Shown piece by piece: positions 19,212 to 28,713 of a stretch of DNA of 64,000 nt; position 1 is the first letter of the stretch; each line of letters starts with the position of its first letter. Below the pieces are notes generated by a model. The model was not told the DNA's origin. It saw nothing but the letters and a program-made list of their open reading frames with translations, and made no database searches. This stretch comes from Endozoicomonas sp. G2_2 (GTDB lineage Bacteria > Pseudomonadota > Gammaproteobacteria > Nevskiales > Salinisphaeraceae). Location: contig NZ_JAGHQU010000013.1 in the NCBI RefSeq assembly GCF_017744135.1, positions 1 through 64,000 on the forward strand, read 5' to 3'. Made by a program: the position numbers and the translations under genes.

Positions 19212-21305
19212 ATGACAGCCATCGTCTTGCGCCGGTTTTTCTGCCTGCTCGCACTCTCTTTGTTCGCCATGGGGACAGCGACGGCCCAGACCGCTACCAG
19301 CCAGACCGCGACCACTCAGGGAGATTCATTCACGCTGAATCTCAAGGATGCGGACATCACGACGCTGATCGCGACGGTAAGCGAAGTCACCGGGCGCAAT
19401 TTCGTGGTCGACCCGCGCGTCAAGGGCGACGTGACCGTGCTCTCGACCGAGCCGATGACGCCCAGTCAGCTCTACGAGACCTTCCTCTCGGTGCTCGAGG
19501 TCCATGGGTTCGCGGCAGTGCCCTCGGGCGAAGTCACCAAGATCATCCCGCAGATCAACGCGAAGCAGGACGGCGGGTTCGGCCGCCGTGGCGGCAACGC
19601 GACCCGCGAGGACATCGTCACGCGCGTGATCAACGTCGACAACGTGCCTGCCGATCAGCTGGTGCCGATCCTGCGCCCGCTCGTACCGCAGTACGGGCAT
19701 CTGGCGGCCTACTCCGCGTCCAATACGCTGATCATTTCCGATCGCGCGGCCAACGCACAGCGCATGGCCGAGATCGTGGCGAAGATCGATCGTAACGGCC
19801 TCAAGGACGTCGAAAGCATCCGTCTGCAATACGCGAGCGCGTCGGAAGTGGCGGCGGTCGTCGATCAGCTCAAGGCCGGCGCCAGCGGCAACGCGGCCGC
19901 GGGCAACTTCACCATAATCCCGGACGAGCGCACGAACAGCGTGATCATCAGCGGCGGCCGCCAGGAGCGCCTGCGCCTGCGCGCGATCATTGCCGATCTG
20001 GATACCGAGTCCGAACAGAGCGGCGGCACGCAAGTCGTCTATCTCGATTACGCGGACGCCGAAACCATCGCGCCCGTGCTGCAGAACTATGCCGACGGCC
20101 AGGGCGCCACGTCGGCGAGCAGCGGCGGCAATGGCGGCAATGCCAGCAGCAGTGCGGCGCGCCGTCCTGGCGGCGGTGCGAACGGTGTGAGCGTGATCGC
20201 CGAACCCGGCGCCAACGCGCTGGTCGTCACCGCCCCCGCCGATACGATGCGCCAGATCAAGCAGGTCATCGAGCAGCTGGATATCCGCCGGGGGCAGGTG
20301 CTGGTGGAGGCAATCATCGCCGAAGTGAGCCTGACCCGTTCCCGCCAGCTCGGTGTCAACGTCGCCGCTTTCGAAAACGGCGGCCCCGCGGCTGCGAGCA
20401 TCCTGGATCAGGACACCCTGACCGCGGTCCCCTCTCTTGCCATGGATGGCACCCCGCTGAGCCTGATCCAGCAGGGTCTCAATGTCGCCCTGGGCGACAT
20501 CAACGACAGCGGCACCGGTTTCGCGGTCCTCGTCAACGCCCTGTCCGGCAACACCAACACCAACGTGCTGTCCACCCCTTCGCTGATCACCCGCGACAAC
20601 GAGGAAGCCGAGATCAAGGTTGGCCAGGAAGTCCCCTTCGTGACCGGCAACTACACCAGCGGGACGACCGGTGGCGGCGTCAACAACGGCCTCACCAACC
20701 CGTTTCAGACCATCGAACGCAAGGACGTCGGTCTCACCCTGGGCTTCACGCCCCAGATCAGCGCCGGCGACACGATCCAGCTCACCATCGATCAGGAGAT
20801 CTCGAGCATCGCCCAGGGCTCGAGCCAGACGGGCGCGGTGGACCTGATCACCAACAACCGCACCCTCACCACATCCGTGGAAGTCGAGAACGGCCAGATC
20901 CTGGTCCTCGGCGGCCTGATCGACGATCAGGTCACGGAGTCCGAACAGAAGGTGCCGCTGCTCGGCGATATTCCGTTGCTCGGCGCGTTGTTCACGTTCC
21001 GGAACGTGCAGAAGAACAAGCGCAACCTGCTCAACTTCATCCGGCCGACGATTCTGCGCGGCGGCGGCGAAGCGGACTACTACACGCGCAAGAAATACAA
21101 CTACATCCGCTCCCTGCAGGAGCAGCAGGCGGAGACCAGTATCCCGCTCATGGGCGAGGAACAACGGCCACAGCTGCCCCCGATCAACGAGTATGACGAC
21201 AGCGACTCGTTCTCGGAGGATTCGGGTGTGAGCAACAACGAGAGCACGCCGCGCGACTCCGACCGCGATGCCCGGGGCGGCAAGCGTCGCGGCGACCAGT
21301 TCTAG
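19212..21305 (+). CDS. gspD: Type II secretion secretin GspD
   Basis: A 697-residue outer-membrane channel subunit. A signal peptide (FFCLLALSLFAMGTATA) is followed by the N0 domain (FTLNLKDADITTLIATVSEV), three N1-N3 modules with a Gly/Ser/Asn-rich insert near residues 295-325, and the secretin domain with VPFVTGNYTSG and the conserved EVENGQILVLGGLIDDQVTE. The C-terminal S-domain is acidic. It forms the large multimeric pore through which folded exoproteins leave. Length and domain order are standard. It starts one base after gspC, so coupling is likely. Confidence 0.96.
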   Translation: MTAIVLRRFFCLLALSLFAMGTATAQTATSQTATTQGDSFTLNLKDADITTLIATVSEVTGRNFVVDPRVKGDVTVLSTEPMTPSQLYETFLSVLEVHGFAAVPSGEVTKIIPQINAKQDGGFGRRGGNATREDIVTRVINVDNVPADQLVPILRPLVPQYGHLAAYSASNTLIISDRAANAQRMAEIVAKIDRNGLKDVESIRLQYASASEVAAVVDQLKAGASGNAAAGNFTIIPDERTNSVIISGGRQERLRLRAIIADLDTESEQSGGTQVVYLDYADAETIAPVLQNYADGQGATSASSGGNGGNASSSAARRPGGGANGVSVIAEPGANALVVTAPADTMRQIKQVIEQLDIRRGQVLVEAIIAEVSLTRSRQLGVNVAAFENGGPAAASILDQDTLTAVPSLAMDGTPLSLIQQGLNVALGDINDSGTGFAVLVNALSGNTNTNVLSTPSLITRDNEEAEIKVGQEVPFVTGNYTSGTTGGGVNNGLTNPFQTIERKDVGLTLGFTPQISAGDTIQLTIDQEISSIAQGSSQTGAVDLITNNRTLTTSVEVENGQILVLGGLIDDQVTESEQKVPLLGDIPLLGALFTFRNVQKNKRNLLNFIRPTILRGGGEADYYTRKKYNYIRSLQEQQAETSIPLMGEEQRPQLPPINEYDDSDSFSEDSGVSNNESTPRDSDRDARGGKRRGDQF

Positions 21306-21331
21306 AAGCGCCGTAACCGGCAGGACAGCAC

Positions 21332-22882
21332 ATGAGCGACAATCTCGAAACGCTCAGCCTCGAACCGATCGCCGACGACATGGCCGCGCCCGCGCCAACC
21401 GCCGGGCCGGGCGGCGTCGATCGCCTTCCGTTCGCCTTTGCCAAGCGCCACGGCATCATGCTCGGCGCCGAACACGACGGCGCCATCGAAGTGACGGTTC
21501 GCGCCCCGGTCAACCAGACCGCGCTCTCCGAGGTCCGCCGCTACTGCAAGCGCCCGCTTGAAATACACCGCGTGGATGCCGGCTCCTTCGACGCGCTGCT
21601 GCAGAACGACTACGAGGGCAAGGCCAACGAGTCCATGCAGATCGTCGAAGGCATGGATGAGGAAATGGATCTCTCGGATGCCGCACGCGCACTGTCCGAA
21701 CCCGCCGACCTGCTCGAGTCGTCCGACGACGCGCCGATCATCCGGCTGATCAACGCGCTGCTCACGGAAGCGATCAAGGAGAACGCGTCCGATATTCATA
21801 TCGAGCCGTTCGAGTCGCGGCTGACGGTTCGTTTTCGTGTCGACGGTGTGCTGCGTGAAGTACTCAGCCCGCCCCGCCAGCTCGCCCCGCGCCTGATCTC
21901 CCGCGTGAAAGTGATGGCCAAGCTGGATATCGCCGAAAAGCGTATCCCGCAGGACGGACGCATCTCGGTGCGCATCGCGGGCCGGCCGGTGGACGTGCGC
22001 GTCTCGACCATCCCGTCGGGCAACGGCGAGCGCGTGGTGATGCGACTGCTGGACAAGCAGGCCGGCCGTCTCGACTTGCCACAGCTGGGCATGCCCGAGG
22101 AAACTCTCGAGGGCATCGACGCGCTGATCCACAAGCCGCACGGCATCATGCTCGTCACCGGCCCGACCGGCTCCGGCAAGACCACGACCCTGTACGCTGG
22201 CCTGACCCGGATCAACGACCGCACCCGCAACATCATGACCGTCGAGGACCCGATCGAGTACTACCTCGACGGCATCGGCCAGACGCAGGTGAACTCCAAG
22301 GTCGACATGAGCTTTGCGCGCGGGCTGCGCGCCATCCTGCGCCAGGATCCGGACGTGGTGATGATCGGCGAAATTCGCGACCTGGAAACCGCGGAAATCG
22401 CGGTGCAGGCGTCACTCACCGGCCATCTGGTGTTTTCGACCCTGCATACCAACACGGCCGTGGGCGCGATCGCGCGCCTGCGCGACATGGGGGTCGAACC
22501 CTTCCTGCTGTCCTCGAGCCTCATCGGCATCATGGCGCAGCGGCTCGTGCGCACGCTGTGCAAGGACTGCCGCGAATCGTATGTCGCCAACCGACGCGAA
22601 TGCGAGCTGCTGCACGCCGATCCCGAGGATCCGCCGATTCTGCACAAGCCGGCCGGCTGCGAAGCCTGCAACCAGTCCGGTTTTCGCGGGCGTACCGGCG
22701 TCTACGAGCTTGTGGTGGTCGACGACGAGATGCGCAATCTCATTCACGAGCAGGTGTCCGAGCAGGCGCTGGAACGCCACGCGCGCAAGACCACGCCGAG
22801 CATTCGCGCCGACGGCATTGCCAACGTCCTGGCGGGCAACACGACGCTCGAAGAAGTGCTGCGCGTGACCCGTGAGAGTTAG
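21332..22882 (+). CDS. gspE: Type II secretion ATPase GspE
   Basis: A 516-residue hexameric ATPase of the secretion platform. After an N-terminal GspL-binding region, the catalytic part shows Walker A GPTGSGKTTTL (about 276-286), an Asp box (TVEDPIEYYLDGIGQTQVN), Walker B (DPDVVMIGEIRDLETAEIA) and a His box (GHLVFSTLHTN). A four-cysteine zinc module (LCKDC and GCEACN, about residues 408-448) is typical of GspE. It powers pseudopilus assembly from the cytoplasmic face. It sits 26 bases after gspD. Confidence 0.97.
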   Translation: MSDNLETLSLEPIADDMAAPAPTAGPGGVDRLPFAFAKRHGIMLGAEHDGAIEVTVRAPVNQTALSEVRRYCKRPLEIHRVDAGSFDALLQNDYEGKANESMQIVEGMDEEMDLSDAARALSEPADLLESSDDAPIIRLINALLTEAIKENASDIHIEPFESRLTVRFRVDGVLREVLSPPRQLAPRLISRVKVMAKLDIAEKRIPQDGRISVRIAGRPVDVRVSTIPSGNGERVVMRLLDKQAGRLDLPQLGMPEETLEGIDALIHKPHGIMLVTGPTGSGKTTTLYAGLTRINDRTRNIMTVEDPIEYYLDGIGQTQVNSKVDMSFARGLRAILRQDPDVVMIGEIRDLETAEIAVQASLTGHLVFSTLHTNTAVGAIARLRDMGVEPFLLSSSLIGIMAQRLVRTLCKDCRESYVANRRECELLHADPEDPPILHKPAGCEACNQSGFRGRTGVYELVVVDDEMRNLIHEQVSEQALERHARKTTPSIRADGIANVLAGNTTLEEVLRVTRES

Positions 22883-22891
22883 AGCCTAGCC

Positions 22892-24106
22892 TTGGGCGCT
22901 TACGAATACACCGCGCTCGACCCCCGCGGGCGCGAAAAGAAAGGCGTGCTCGAGGGCGATGCCGCGCGCGCCATTCGCGCGCAGTTGCGCGATCAGGGCC
23001 TCACGCCCATCGAGGTGCACGAAGTCGCCGACCGCAAGAGCGGCCGCGCGCGCGGGTTTTCGTTCTCGCGCGGTATCAGCGTCACCGAACTGTCCCTGTT
23101 CACGCGCCAACTCGCAACGCTCACCCACGCCGGCCTGCCGATGGAGGAGGCACTCAAGGCGGTCGCCGAACAGACGGATAGCGACAAGGTGCAGCGCATC
23201 ATCGTCGGCGTGCGCTCGCAGGTGGTCGAGGGCCATACGCTTGCCGATGCCCTGGGCCATTTCCCGAACAGCTTCGACGAGCTTTATCGGGCAACCACGG
23301 CGGCCGGCGAACAGTCCGGGCGGATCGACGAAGTGCTCACCGGGCTGGCCGACTACGTCGAGGATCAGCAGTCCATGCGCCAGAAGGTCCTGGCGGCCAT
23401 GATCTATCCGGCATTCCTGTCGGTCGTGGCCATCGGTATCGTCATCGCGCTGCTCGCCACGGTCGTGCCCGATCTCGTGGAAGTCTTCGAAAGCGTCAAC
23501 GCCGACCTGCCGCCGCTGACCACCGGGCTTATCGCGGTCAGTGATTTCCTGCGCTACTGGGGCTGGTTGCTGGCGCTGATTCTCGGCGCCTGCGTCACGG
23601 GGTTCATCTACGGCATGCGTCGGCCGGCCTTCAAGCGCGTGGTCCAGTCGCGGGTTCTGCAGCTGCCGCTGATCGGACGCTTCGCGCGCGGCGTGAACAC
23701 GGCGCGTTTCACGCGCACGCTGTCGATTCTCACCCGCAGCGGCGTCCCCGCGCTCGACGCGATGACCATCGGCGCGGACGTGGTCACCAACCTGCCCATG
23801 CGCGATGCGATCAAGCGCGCATCGGCGCGTGTTCGAGAGGGCGACGCCATTCACCGGGCCCTGGGGCGCGAGCGTCTGTTTCCGCCGATCACGCTGCACA
23901 TGATCGCCAACGGCGAGATTTCCGGCGAACTGGACATGATGCTCGGCCGCGCGGCGGAACATCAGGAACGCGAGGTGGAAACACTCCGGCAAGGGGTGAT
24001 GGGTATTCTGGGGCCCGCGGTCATCCTGGCCATGGGCGGACTCGTACTGATCATCGTGCTCGCGATCCTGCTGCCGGTGTTCAACCTGAACCAGCTGGTC
24101 AAATAA
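22892..24106 (+). CDS. gspF: Type II secretion platform protein GspF
   Basis: A 404-residue polytopic inner-membrane protein. The start is a TTG: the family N-terminus MGAYEYTALDPRGREKKGVL begins exactly there and no ATG is near. Two cytoplasmic helical repeats (around FTRQLATLTHAGLPMEEALK and FTRTLSILTRSGVPALDAMT) alternate with three transmembrane helices, including AFLSVVAIGIVIALLATVV and the C-terminal ILAMGGLVLIIVLAILLPVF. It is the platform core that couples GspE to the pseudopilus. It starts nine bases after gspE. Confidence 0.95.
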   Translation: MGAYEYTALDPRGREKKGVLEGDAARAIRAQLRDQGLTPIEVHEVADRKSGRARGFSFSRGISVTELSLFTRQLATLTHAGLPMEEALKAVAEQTDSDKVQRIIVGVRSQVVEGHTLADALGHFPNSFDELYRATTAAGEQSGRIDEVLTGLADYVEDQQSMRQKVLAAMIYPAFLSVVAIGIVIALLATVVPDLVEVFESVNADLPPLTTGLIAVSDFLRYWGWLLALILGACVTGFIYGMRRPAFKRVVQSRVLQLPLIGRFARGVNTARFTRTLSILTRSGVPALDAMTIGADVVTNLPMRDAIKRASARVREGDAIHRALGRERLFPPITLHMIANGEISGELDMMLGRAAEHQEREVETLRQGVMGILGPAVILAMGGLVLIIVLAILLPVFNLNQLVK

Positions 24107-24179
24107 TCAACGGCCCGGCGCCGGTCTTCGCGCGCCCGGCTTACACTATTCGGATACGTCATCCGCAGGAGATAACAAT

Positions 24180-24638
24180 ATGATGCGACAGGGTCTTACC
24201 GCAGGCGCTCGCGCCACGCAGCGCGGCTTCACGCTCATCGAGATCATGGTCGTGGTGGTGATCCTCGGCATCCTGGCCGCCATCGTGGTGCCCAACATCA
24301 TCGACCGCCCGGATGCCGCACGCGTCGCCAAGGCGCGCCAGGACATCCGCGCGGTGGAGAGCGCGCTCAAGCTCTATCGCTTGGACAACTTCCGTTATCC
24401 CACCACCGAGCAGGGCCTCGCCGCGCTGGTCGACAAGCCGACTACGCAGCCCGAGCCGCGCAACTGGAAATCCGGCGGCTATCTCGACCGTATCCCGACC
24501 GACCCCTGGGGCGAAACCTACCACTATCGCAACCCCGGTGAGCATGGCGAGATCGACGTCTACACGCTGGGCCGCGACGGCCGTCCCGGCGGCGAGGAAA
24601 GCGACGCGGACATCGGCAACTGGGCGCTCGACAGCTAG
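24180..24638 (+). CDS. gspG: Major pseudopilin GspG
   Basis: A 152-residue type IV pilin-like protein. A short basic leader ends in QRGFTLIEIMVVVVILGILA, the prepilin peptidase cleavage site and hydrophobic helix with the conserved Glu at +5. The globular domain contains the GspG calcium-site region (YHYRNPGEHGEIDVYTLGRD). It forms the shaft of the pseudopilus. The Shine-Dalgarno sequence is AGGAGA before the first ATG; a second ATG follows at once. No prepilin peptidase gene is in the window. Confidence 0.96.
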   Translation: MMRQGLTAGARATQRGFTLIEIMVVVVILGILAAIVVPNIIDRPDAARVAKARQDIRAVESALKLYRLDNFRYPTTEQGLAALVDKPTTQPEPRNWKSGGYLDRIPTDPWGETYHYRNPGEHGEIDVYTLGRDGRPGGEESDADIGNWALDS

Positions 24639-24659
24639 CCCGCGCGCCGCGCGTAAGAC

Positions 24660-25214
24660 ATGCGTCAACCGCGGCATCATCAGCGTCGGGCACAGACCGG
24701 GTTCACGCTCGTCGAAGTGCTGGTCGTTGCCCTGATCATCGGCGTGGTCATGGCTTTCGTGTCCCTGTCGATCAATCCCACCGGCCCTGCGGACCGGCTG
24801 GATACCGAAGCGAAACGACTGGAAGCGCTGGCCACGACGGCCGCCGACGACGCGATCCTCTACGGTCGCGAAATCGGACTCGACATTACACGCGGCGGCT
24901 ATCGCTTCCTGCGCCTCGGCGACGACGGCTGGCAGCCGCTCGCCGGTACGGACACGCCGCTGCGGCCGCGCGAACTCGGCGAGGGACTGGTGATCGCGCT
25001 GATCGCCCGCGACGACGACACGCCCCAGCTGGTCCAGCCCGACGAGGATGAGGACGAGGAGGACGTGGTGCGGCCGGAGGCGGTCTTTTTGTCCAGCGGC
25101 GAAATGATCCCGTTCGAGCTCGAGCTGTTCTCGCCTGACGTCGAACACCGCTATCGCCTCGTCGGCGAAGCCGCCGGTACCCTCGAACTGACACGCATCG
25201 AGGGGCGACGATGA
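24660..25214 (+). CDS. gspH: Minor pseudopilin GspH
   Basis: A 184-residue pilin-like protein with the processing site and helix QTGFTLVEVLVVALIIGVVM near the start. The globular part has ETKRLEALA-like helices and TRGGYRFLRLGDDGWQPL, a common GspH element. A run of acidic residues near residue 125 (PDEDEDEEDVV) is an unusual loop that could be a metal-binding or solvent-exposed insert. GspH joins the shaft to the minor pseudopilin tip. The last four bases overlap gspI. Confidence 0.9.
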   Translation: MRQPRHHQRRAQTGFTLVEVLVVALIIGVVMAFVSLSINPTGPADRLDTEAKRLEALATTAADDAILYGREIGLDITRGGYRFLRLGDDGWQPLAGTDTPLRPRELGEGLVIALIARDDDTPQLVQPDEDEDEEDVVRPEAVFLSSGEMIPFELELFSPDVEHRYRLVGEAAGTLELTRIEGRR

Positions 25215-25669
25215 ATCGGCAGCGCGGTTTCACCCTCATCGAGGTCCTGGTGGCGACCGCAATACTGGCGCTCGCGCTGGGCGCGTTCATCTCCGGCGGC
25301 GCGCGTTACGCGGACTATGCCCGCTACATCCACGATCGCACCCTGGCCCAGTGGGTCGCACGCAACCAGCTCGTCCAGTACCAGATTGCCGAACAATGGC
25401 CCGACACCGGCACCGAGGACGGTGATACCGAAATGGGCGGTAGCGACTGGCGCTGGGTCGCCGAGATTTCCGAATCCCCGGACCCGGACGTGCGCCGCAT
25501 CGACCTGCGAGTTTTCCGGATCGACACCAACAGCGGCGATCCGGAGCCAGAGTCGACGGCATTGCTCAGCGGCTTCGTCACCCAGCATATCGATCCGGTG
25601 AACGCCCCGGGCGACAACGCGGCCGAAGCGAGCGCCAACGATGCCGCCGATTACGGTTCGAGCTTCTGA
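25211..25669 (+). CDS. gspI: Minor pseudopilin GspI
   Basis: A 152-residue protein with a very short leader and RQRGFTLIEVLVATAILALA, the prepilin signature. The rest is the small GspI fold with WVARNQLVQYQIAEQWP and the WRWVAEISESPDPDVRRIDL strand pair. GspI, J and K form the pseudopilus tip. Its ATG overlaps gspH by four bases and its last base is the first base of gspJ. The C-terminal 25 residues are Ala/Asn-rich and probably unstructured. Confidence 0.92.
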   Translation: MNRQRGFTLIEVLVATAILALALGAFISGGARYADYARYIHDRTLAQWVARNQLVQYQIAEQWPDTGTEDGDTEMGGSDWRWVAEISESPDPDVRRIDLRVFRIDTNSGDPEPESTALLSGFVTQHIDPVNAPGDNAAEASANDAADYGSSF

Positions 25670-26325
25670 TGGCGAGCCGACAACAGGCCGGTTTCACGCT
25701 CATCGAGCTGCTGATCGCGATCGCGGTATTCGTGGTCATGGCGGCGATGGCCTATGGCGGCCTGTCGTCGGTTATCTCGACGCGCGAAACGGTGACCGCC
25801 GCGCTGGAGCGCAGCAAGACGCTGCAGATGGCGGTCTGGCGAATGCGCCAGGACATCGAACAGATCGTCGACCGCCCGGTGCGCGACAGCTTCGGCGACA
25901 GCCAGCCGGCGATTACCGGCAGTCCGGATCTCGGCCTCCAGTTCACCCGTAACGGCTGGCGCAATCCGCTCGGCGACATCCGCAGCAGTCTTCAGCGCGT
26001 CGCGTATCGCATCGACGAGGACGACAACCTGGTTCGGGCCTACTGGCGGGTACTCGATCAGGCGCAGGACAGCGCGCCCGTCGAATCGACCCTGCTGGAG
26101 GACGTGTCCGATCTCGAATGGCGCTTTCTCGACGGCGATCGCGAATGGCGCGACCGCTGGCCCGTCGATGCCGCACCCGGCGCCATTCCCACCGTGGACC
26201 CGACGACCGGCGCCGCCCAGCAGGCACAACGCTATGCGCCGCCATTGGCCATAGAGCTGCGCGTGACCACCCCCGAATGGGGCGACCTGCGGCTGGTGTT
26301 CATGGTCCCGGGAGCCGAGAAGTGA
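25669..26325 (+). CDS. gspJ: Minor pseudopilin GspJ
   Basis: A 218-residue pilin-like protein starting MASRQQAGFTLIELLIAIAV, with the cleavage Gly and the Glu at +5. The globular domain includes AVWRMRQDIEQIVDRPVRDS and VAYRIDEDDNLVRAYWRVLD, both typical of GspJ. It belongs to the tip complex with GspI and GspK. It overlaps gspI by one base and gspK by four. Confidence 0.93.
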   Translation: MASRQQAGFTLIELLIAIAVFVVMAAMAYGGLSSVISTRETVTAALERSKTLQMAVWRMRQDIEQIVDRPVRDSFGDSQPAITGSPDLGLQFTRNGWRNPLGDIRSSLQRVAYRIDEDDNLVRAYWRVLDQAQDSAPVESTLLEDVSDLEWRFLDGDREWRDRWPVDAAPGAIPTVDPTTGAAQQAQRYAPPLAIELRVTTPEWGDLRLVFMVPGAEK

Positions 26326-27266
26326 CGGTGCGCGCCGTGCATCACGAACGGGGCGTCGCCCTGCTGACCGCCATGCTGATCGTCTCGCTGGTGGCGATCA
26401 TCGGGGCGGGCATGCTCTCGCAGATGAACCTTGCCCTGCATCGCAGCGGCAACATCTGGCAGTCGGAGCAGGCCTGGTGGTACGCGGTCGGCATCGAGAA
26501 CTGGCTCGGCAAGCTGCTGCGCCAGGACGCCGAGTTCACCGACATCGACAGCCTCGACGAGCCCTGGGCGCAGCCCGTGGATTATCTACCCCTGGATGGC
26601 GGCGCGCTGCAAGGCCAGGTGATCGACCTGCAGGGGCGTTTCAACCTCAACAATCTCTCCGGAAGCGACGCCGATGCGGCCCAGGAACAGCTCCAGCGAC
26701 TGGTGGAGCTGGTCGGCGACACCGACCAGGTCACCGCACGCACGATCGCGGCCTCCGTGCGCGACTGGATCGATGCCGACATCAACCCGACGCTGCCCGA
26801 CGGCGCCGAGGACGACTACTACCTCGGCCTGTCGCCGGCTTATCGCGTGGCCAATACGCAGATGTCCAGCGCCAGCGAACTGCGCATGGTCAAGGGCATG
26901 ACGCCGGCGCTCTACGCCGCCCTCGCGCCCTATATCTGCGCACTGCCCGAAGTCACCGCCATCAACGTGAATACCGCGCCCGCGCCGGTCCTGGCCACGA
27001 TCGCGCCGGAACTGCCGCCCACCACCGGCGAGTCGCTGGTGGAATCGCGGGCCGACGAGCCCTGGGAATCGGTCGATGCGTTTCTCCAGGATCCGGCGCT
27101 GGCGGGCCGTCAGATCGACTCCGGACGGTTGAGCGTGATCACGAACTATTTCATGGCCACCGGCCAGATCACCGTCGACCGCGCCCAGATCCAGTTTTTC
27201 AGCGTGCTCGAACGCGCCGACAACGGTGCGGTACGTACCGTACGCCACAGCACCAACGTGGACTGA
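26322..27266 (+). CDS. gspK: Minor pseudopilin GspK
   Basis: A 314-residue tip pseudopilin. I start it at the GTG overlapping the gspJ stop (GTGA), which places a short leader HHERG before the helix VALLTAMLIVSLVAIIGAGM; the usual Glu at +5 is absent, as is normal for GspK. The large globular insert contains LQGRFNLNNL, RDWIDADINPTLPDGAEDDY and YICALPEVTAINVNTAPAPV. GspK caps the pseudopilus. An upstream extension of the open frame lies inside gspJ and is ignored. A 238-base gap separates it from gspL. Confidence 0.94.
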   Translation: MTVRAVHHERGVALLTAMLIVSLVAIIGAGMLSQMNLALHRSGNIWQSEQAWWYAVGIENWLGKLLRQDAEFTDIDSLDEPWAQPVDYLPLDGGALQGQVIDLQGRFNLNNLSGSDADAAQEQLQRLVELVGDTDQVTARTIAASVRDWIDADINPTLPDGAEDDYYLGLSPAYRVANTQMSSASELRMVKGMTPALYAALAPYICALPEVTAINVNTAPAPVLATIAPELPPTTGESLVESRADEPWESVDAFLQDPALAGRQIDSGRLSVITNYFMATGQITVDRAQIQFFSVLERADNGAVRTVRHSTNVD

Positions 27267-27504
27267 GCCATGACGATCCTGCACACCGGCTCGCCCACCC
27301 GCGGCACGGGCACACACGGCATGCGGCATGCCCGCCCCGTTAACGCATGCGGCGGGGAATTCAATGCTCGCAGCGTCGGATGCAACACCTTATTTCAAGG
27401 CGGTTTGCTTAGGGTAGACTGGGCGCCGGCCGGCAATCGCGCACGGCGCCGCCCTGTCGTCGGCACGACAGGCGGCCGGCCCGAACACCGGGGGTAGCAG
27501 TTTC
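27267..27504 (+). promoter_or_regulatory. gspK-gspL gap with possible promoter and hairpin
   Basis: A 238-base gap splits the gsp cluster. TTTCAA (27393-27398) and TAGACT (27415-27420), 16 bases apart, could be a weak promoter for gspLMN. A strong hairpin with one bulge follows at 27448-27476 (GCCGCCCTGTCGT, loop CGGC, ACGACAGGCGGC). It has no U tract, so it is more likely a leader structure than a terminator. No gene is visible. Confidence 0.3.
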
Positions 27505-28713
27505 GTGTCCGAACGATTCATCGTGTATTTCGACGGCGAGCAGGCAGCGTGGCTGAACGCGGCCGAGGAACTCGTGCGCGGCACGCTGCGCGACGCCGCC
27601 ACGGCCGCCGACGGTCGAGAGACCACGGTGCTGATGCCGGGCGAGGACATCCTTCTCACCCGCGTTGCCCTGCCCCCCATTCGCCAGGCCCGTCGCCGGC
27701 TTCAGGCCGCGAGTTTCGCCCTGGAAGACCGGCTGGTTTCCCGCGTGGACGATCTGCACTTCGCCCTCGCCCCGCGTGCCGAAGCCGACGGCGAAACGCC
27801 CGTGCTGGTCGTCGAGCGCGCGCTGGTTCAGTCCACGCTCGATGCCTGCCGCGACGCGGGACTGGATGTCGTGCAACTGCTGCCGGACATGTTCGCCCTG
27901 CCCGACACCGGTGCCGAGAGCTGGTCGGTCGCCATGATCGGCGACCGCGTGATCACGCGGACCGATACCCTGCATGGCTTCGCCTGCGAGCGCGGCCTGT
28001 GGCCCACGCTTGCCGGCGGCTGTACGCCACCCGAGCACGTGGTGCTCCACGCCAGCGACAACGATAGCCAAGCCCGCGCCCTGGTCGACGAGCTGCGTTT
28101 CGAGCCCGCTCCGGATATCGAACAGGTCGGCCACCCCGATCCCGATGCGCTGCTCGCAAGACTGCTCGCGCATGCCGACACGCAGCGCGCGATCAACCTG
28201 CGCCAGGGCACGTTCGCCCGGGCCTCGGCCATGCAGGCATGGTGGCAGCCTTTCAAGTTGACCGCCGGCCTGGCCGCCGCCTGGTTGCTGGTGGCGCTCG
28301 CCGCGCGCGGGATCGAGAGCTGGCAGCTGCATCAACGCATCGATACCCTCGAAGCACAGAGCGAGACCGCGTTTCGCGAGGCCTTTCCCAACGTACGCAC
28401 GATCAACGATCTGCGCGTACAGGCCGAGCAGAACATTCGCGCTCTGCGCGGCTCGGGCGGCAGCGGCGGCATGTTCCCATTATTGCAGGCCACGGCCGAG
28501 GTTACCGGTCAGGCCGGCGATCTCACTATTCAGTCCATGCAGTATCGCGACGGCGCGCTGTACCTGAGCCTGCGCGGCGACAGCGTGCAATCGCTCGAGG
28601 CGTTGCGTGCCGGCTTTGCCCGTCAGCGCGGTGCCGCGCTCAACGTGGAAAGCGCGGACGCCGCAGCGGACGGCGTGCAGATCCGCGCCAGCGTGACCGG
28701 AGAAGCCGTATGA
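27505..28713 (+). CDS. gspL: Type II secretion protein GspL
   Basis: A 402-residue bitopic inner-membrane protein. The N-terminal two thirds (about 1-240) is the cytoplasmic actin-like domain that binds GspE, with VLMPGEDILLTRVALPPI and RRRLQAASFALEDRL. One transmembrane helix lies at about 253-270 (LTAGLAAAWLLVALAARG). The periplasmic ferredoxin-like domain (about 325-400) ends with SVQSLEALRAGFARQ. GspL couples the ATPase to GspM and GspF. The stop overlaps the gspM start (ATGA). It may have its own promoter. Confidence 0.92.
   Translation: MSERFIVYFDGEQAAWLNAAEELVRGTLRDAATAADGRETTVLMPGEDILLTRVALPPIRQARRRLQAASFALEDRLVSRVDDLHFALAPRAEADGETPVLVVERALVQSTLDACRDAGLDVVQLLPDMFALPDTGAESWSVAMIGDRVITRTDTLHGFACERGLWPTLAGGCTPPEHVVLHASDNDSQARALVDELRFEPAPDIEQVGHPDPDALLARLLAHADTQRAINLRQGTFARASAMQAWWQPFKLTAGLAAAWLLVALAARGIESWQLHQRIDTLEAQSETAFREAFPNVRTINDLRVQAEQNIRALRGSGGSGGMFPLLQATAEVTGQAGDLTIQSMQYRDGALYLSLRGDSVQSLEALRAGFARQRGAALNVESADAAADGVQIRASVTGEAV

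Noticed and set aside
19326-21164. A 612-codon open frame on the minus strand across gspD
   Set aside because: It is a shadow of the secretin gene with no ribosome-binding site or recognisable domain.
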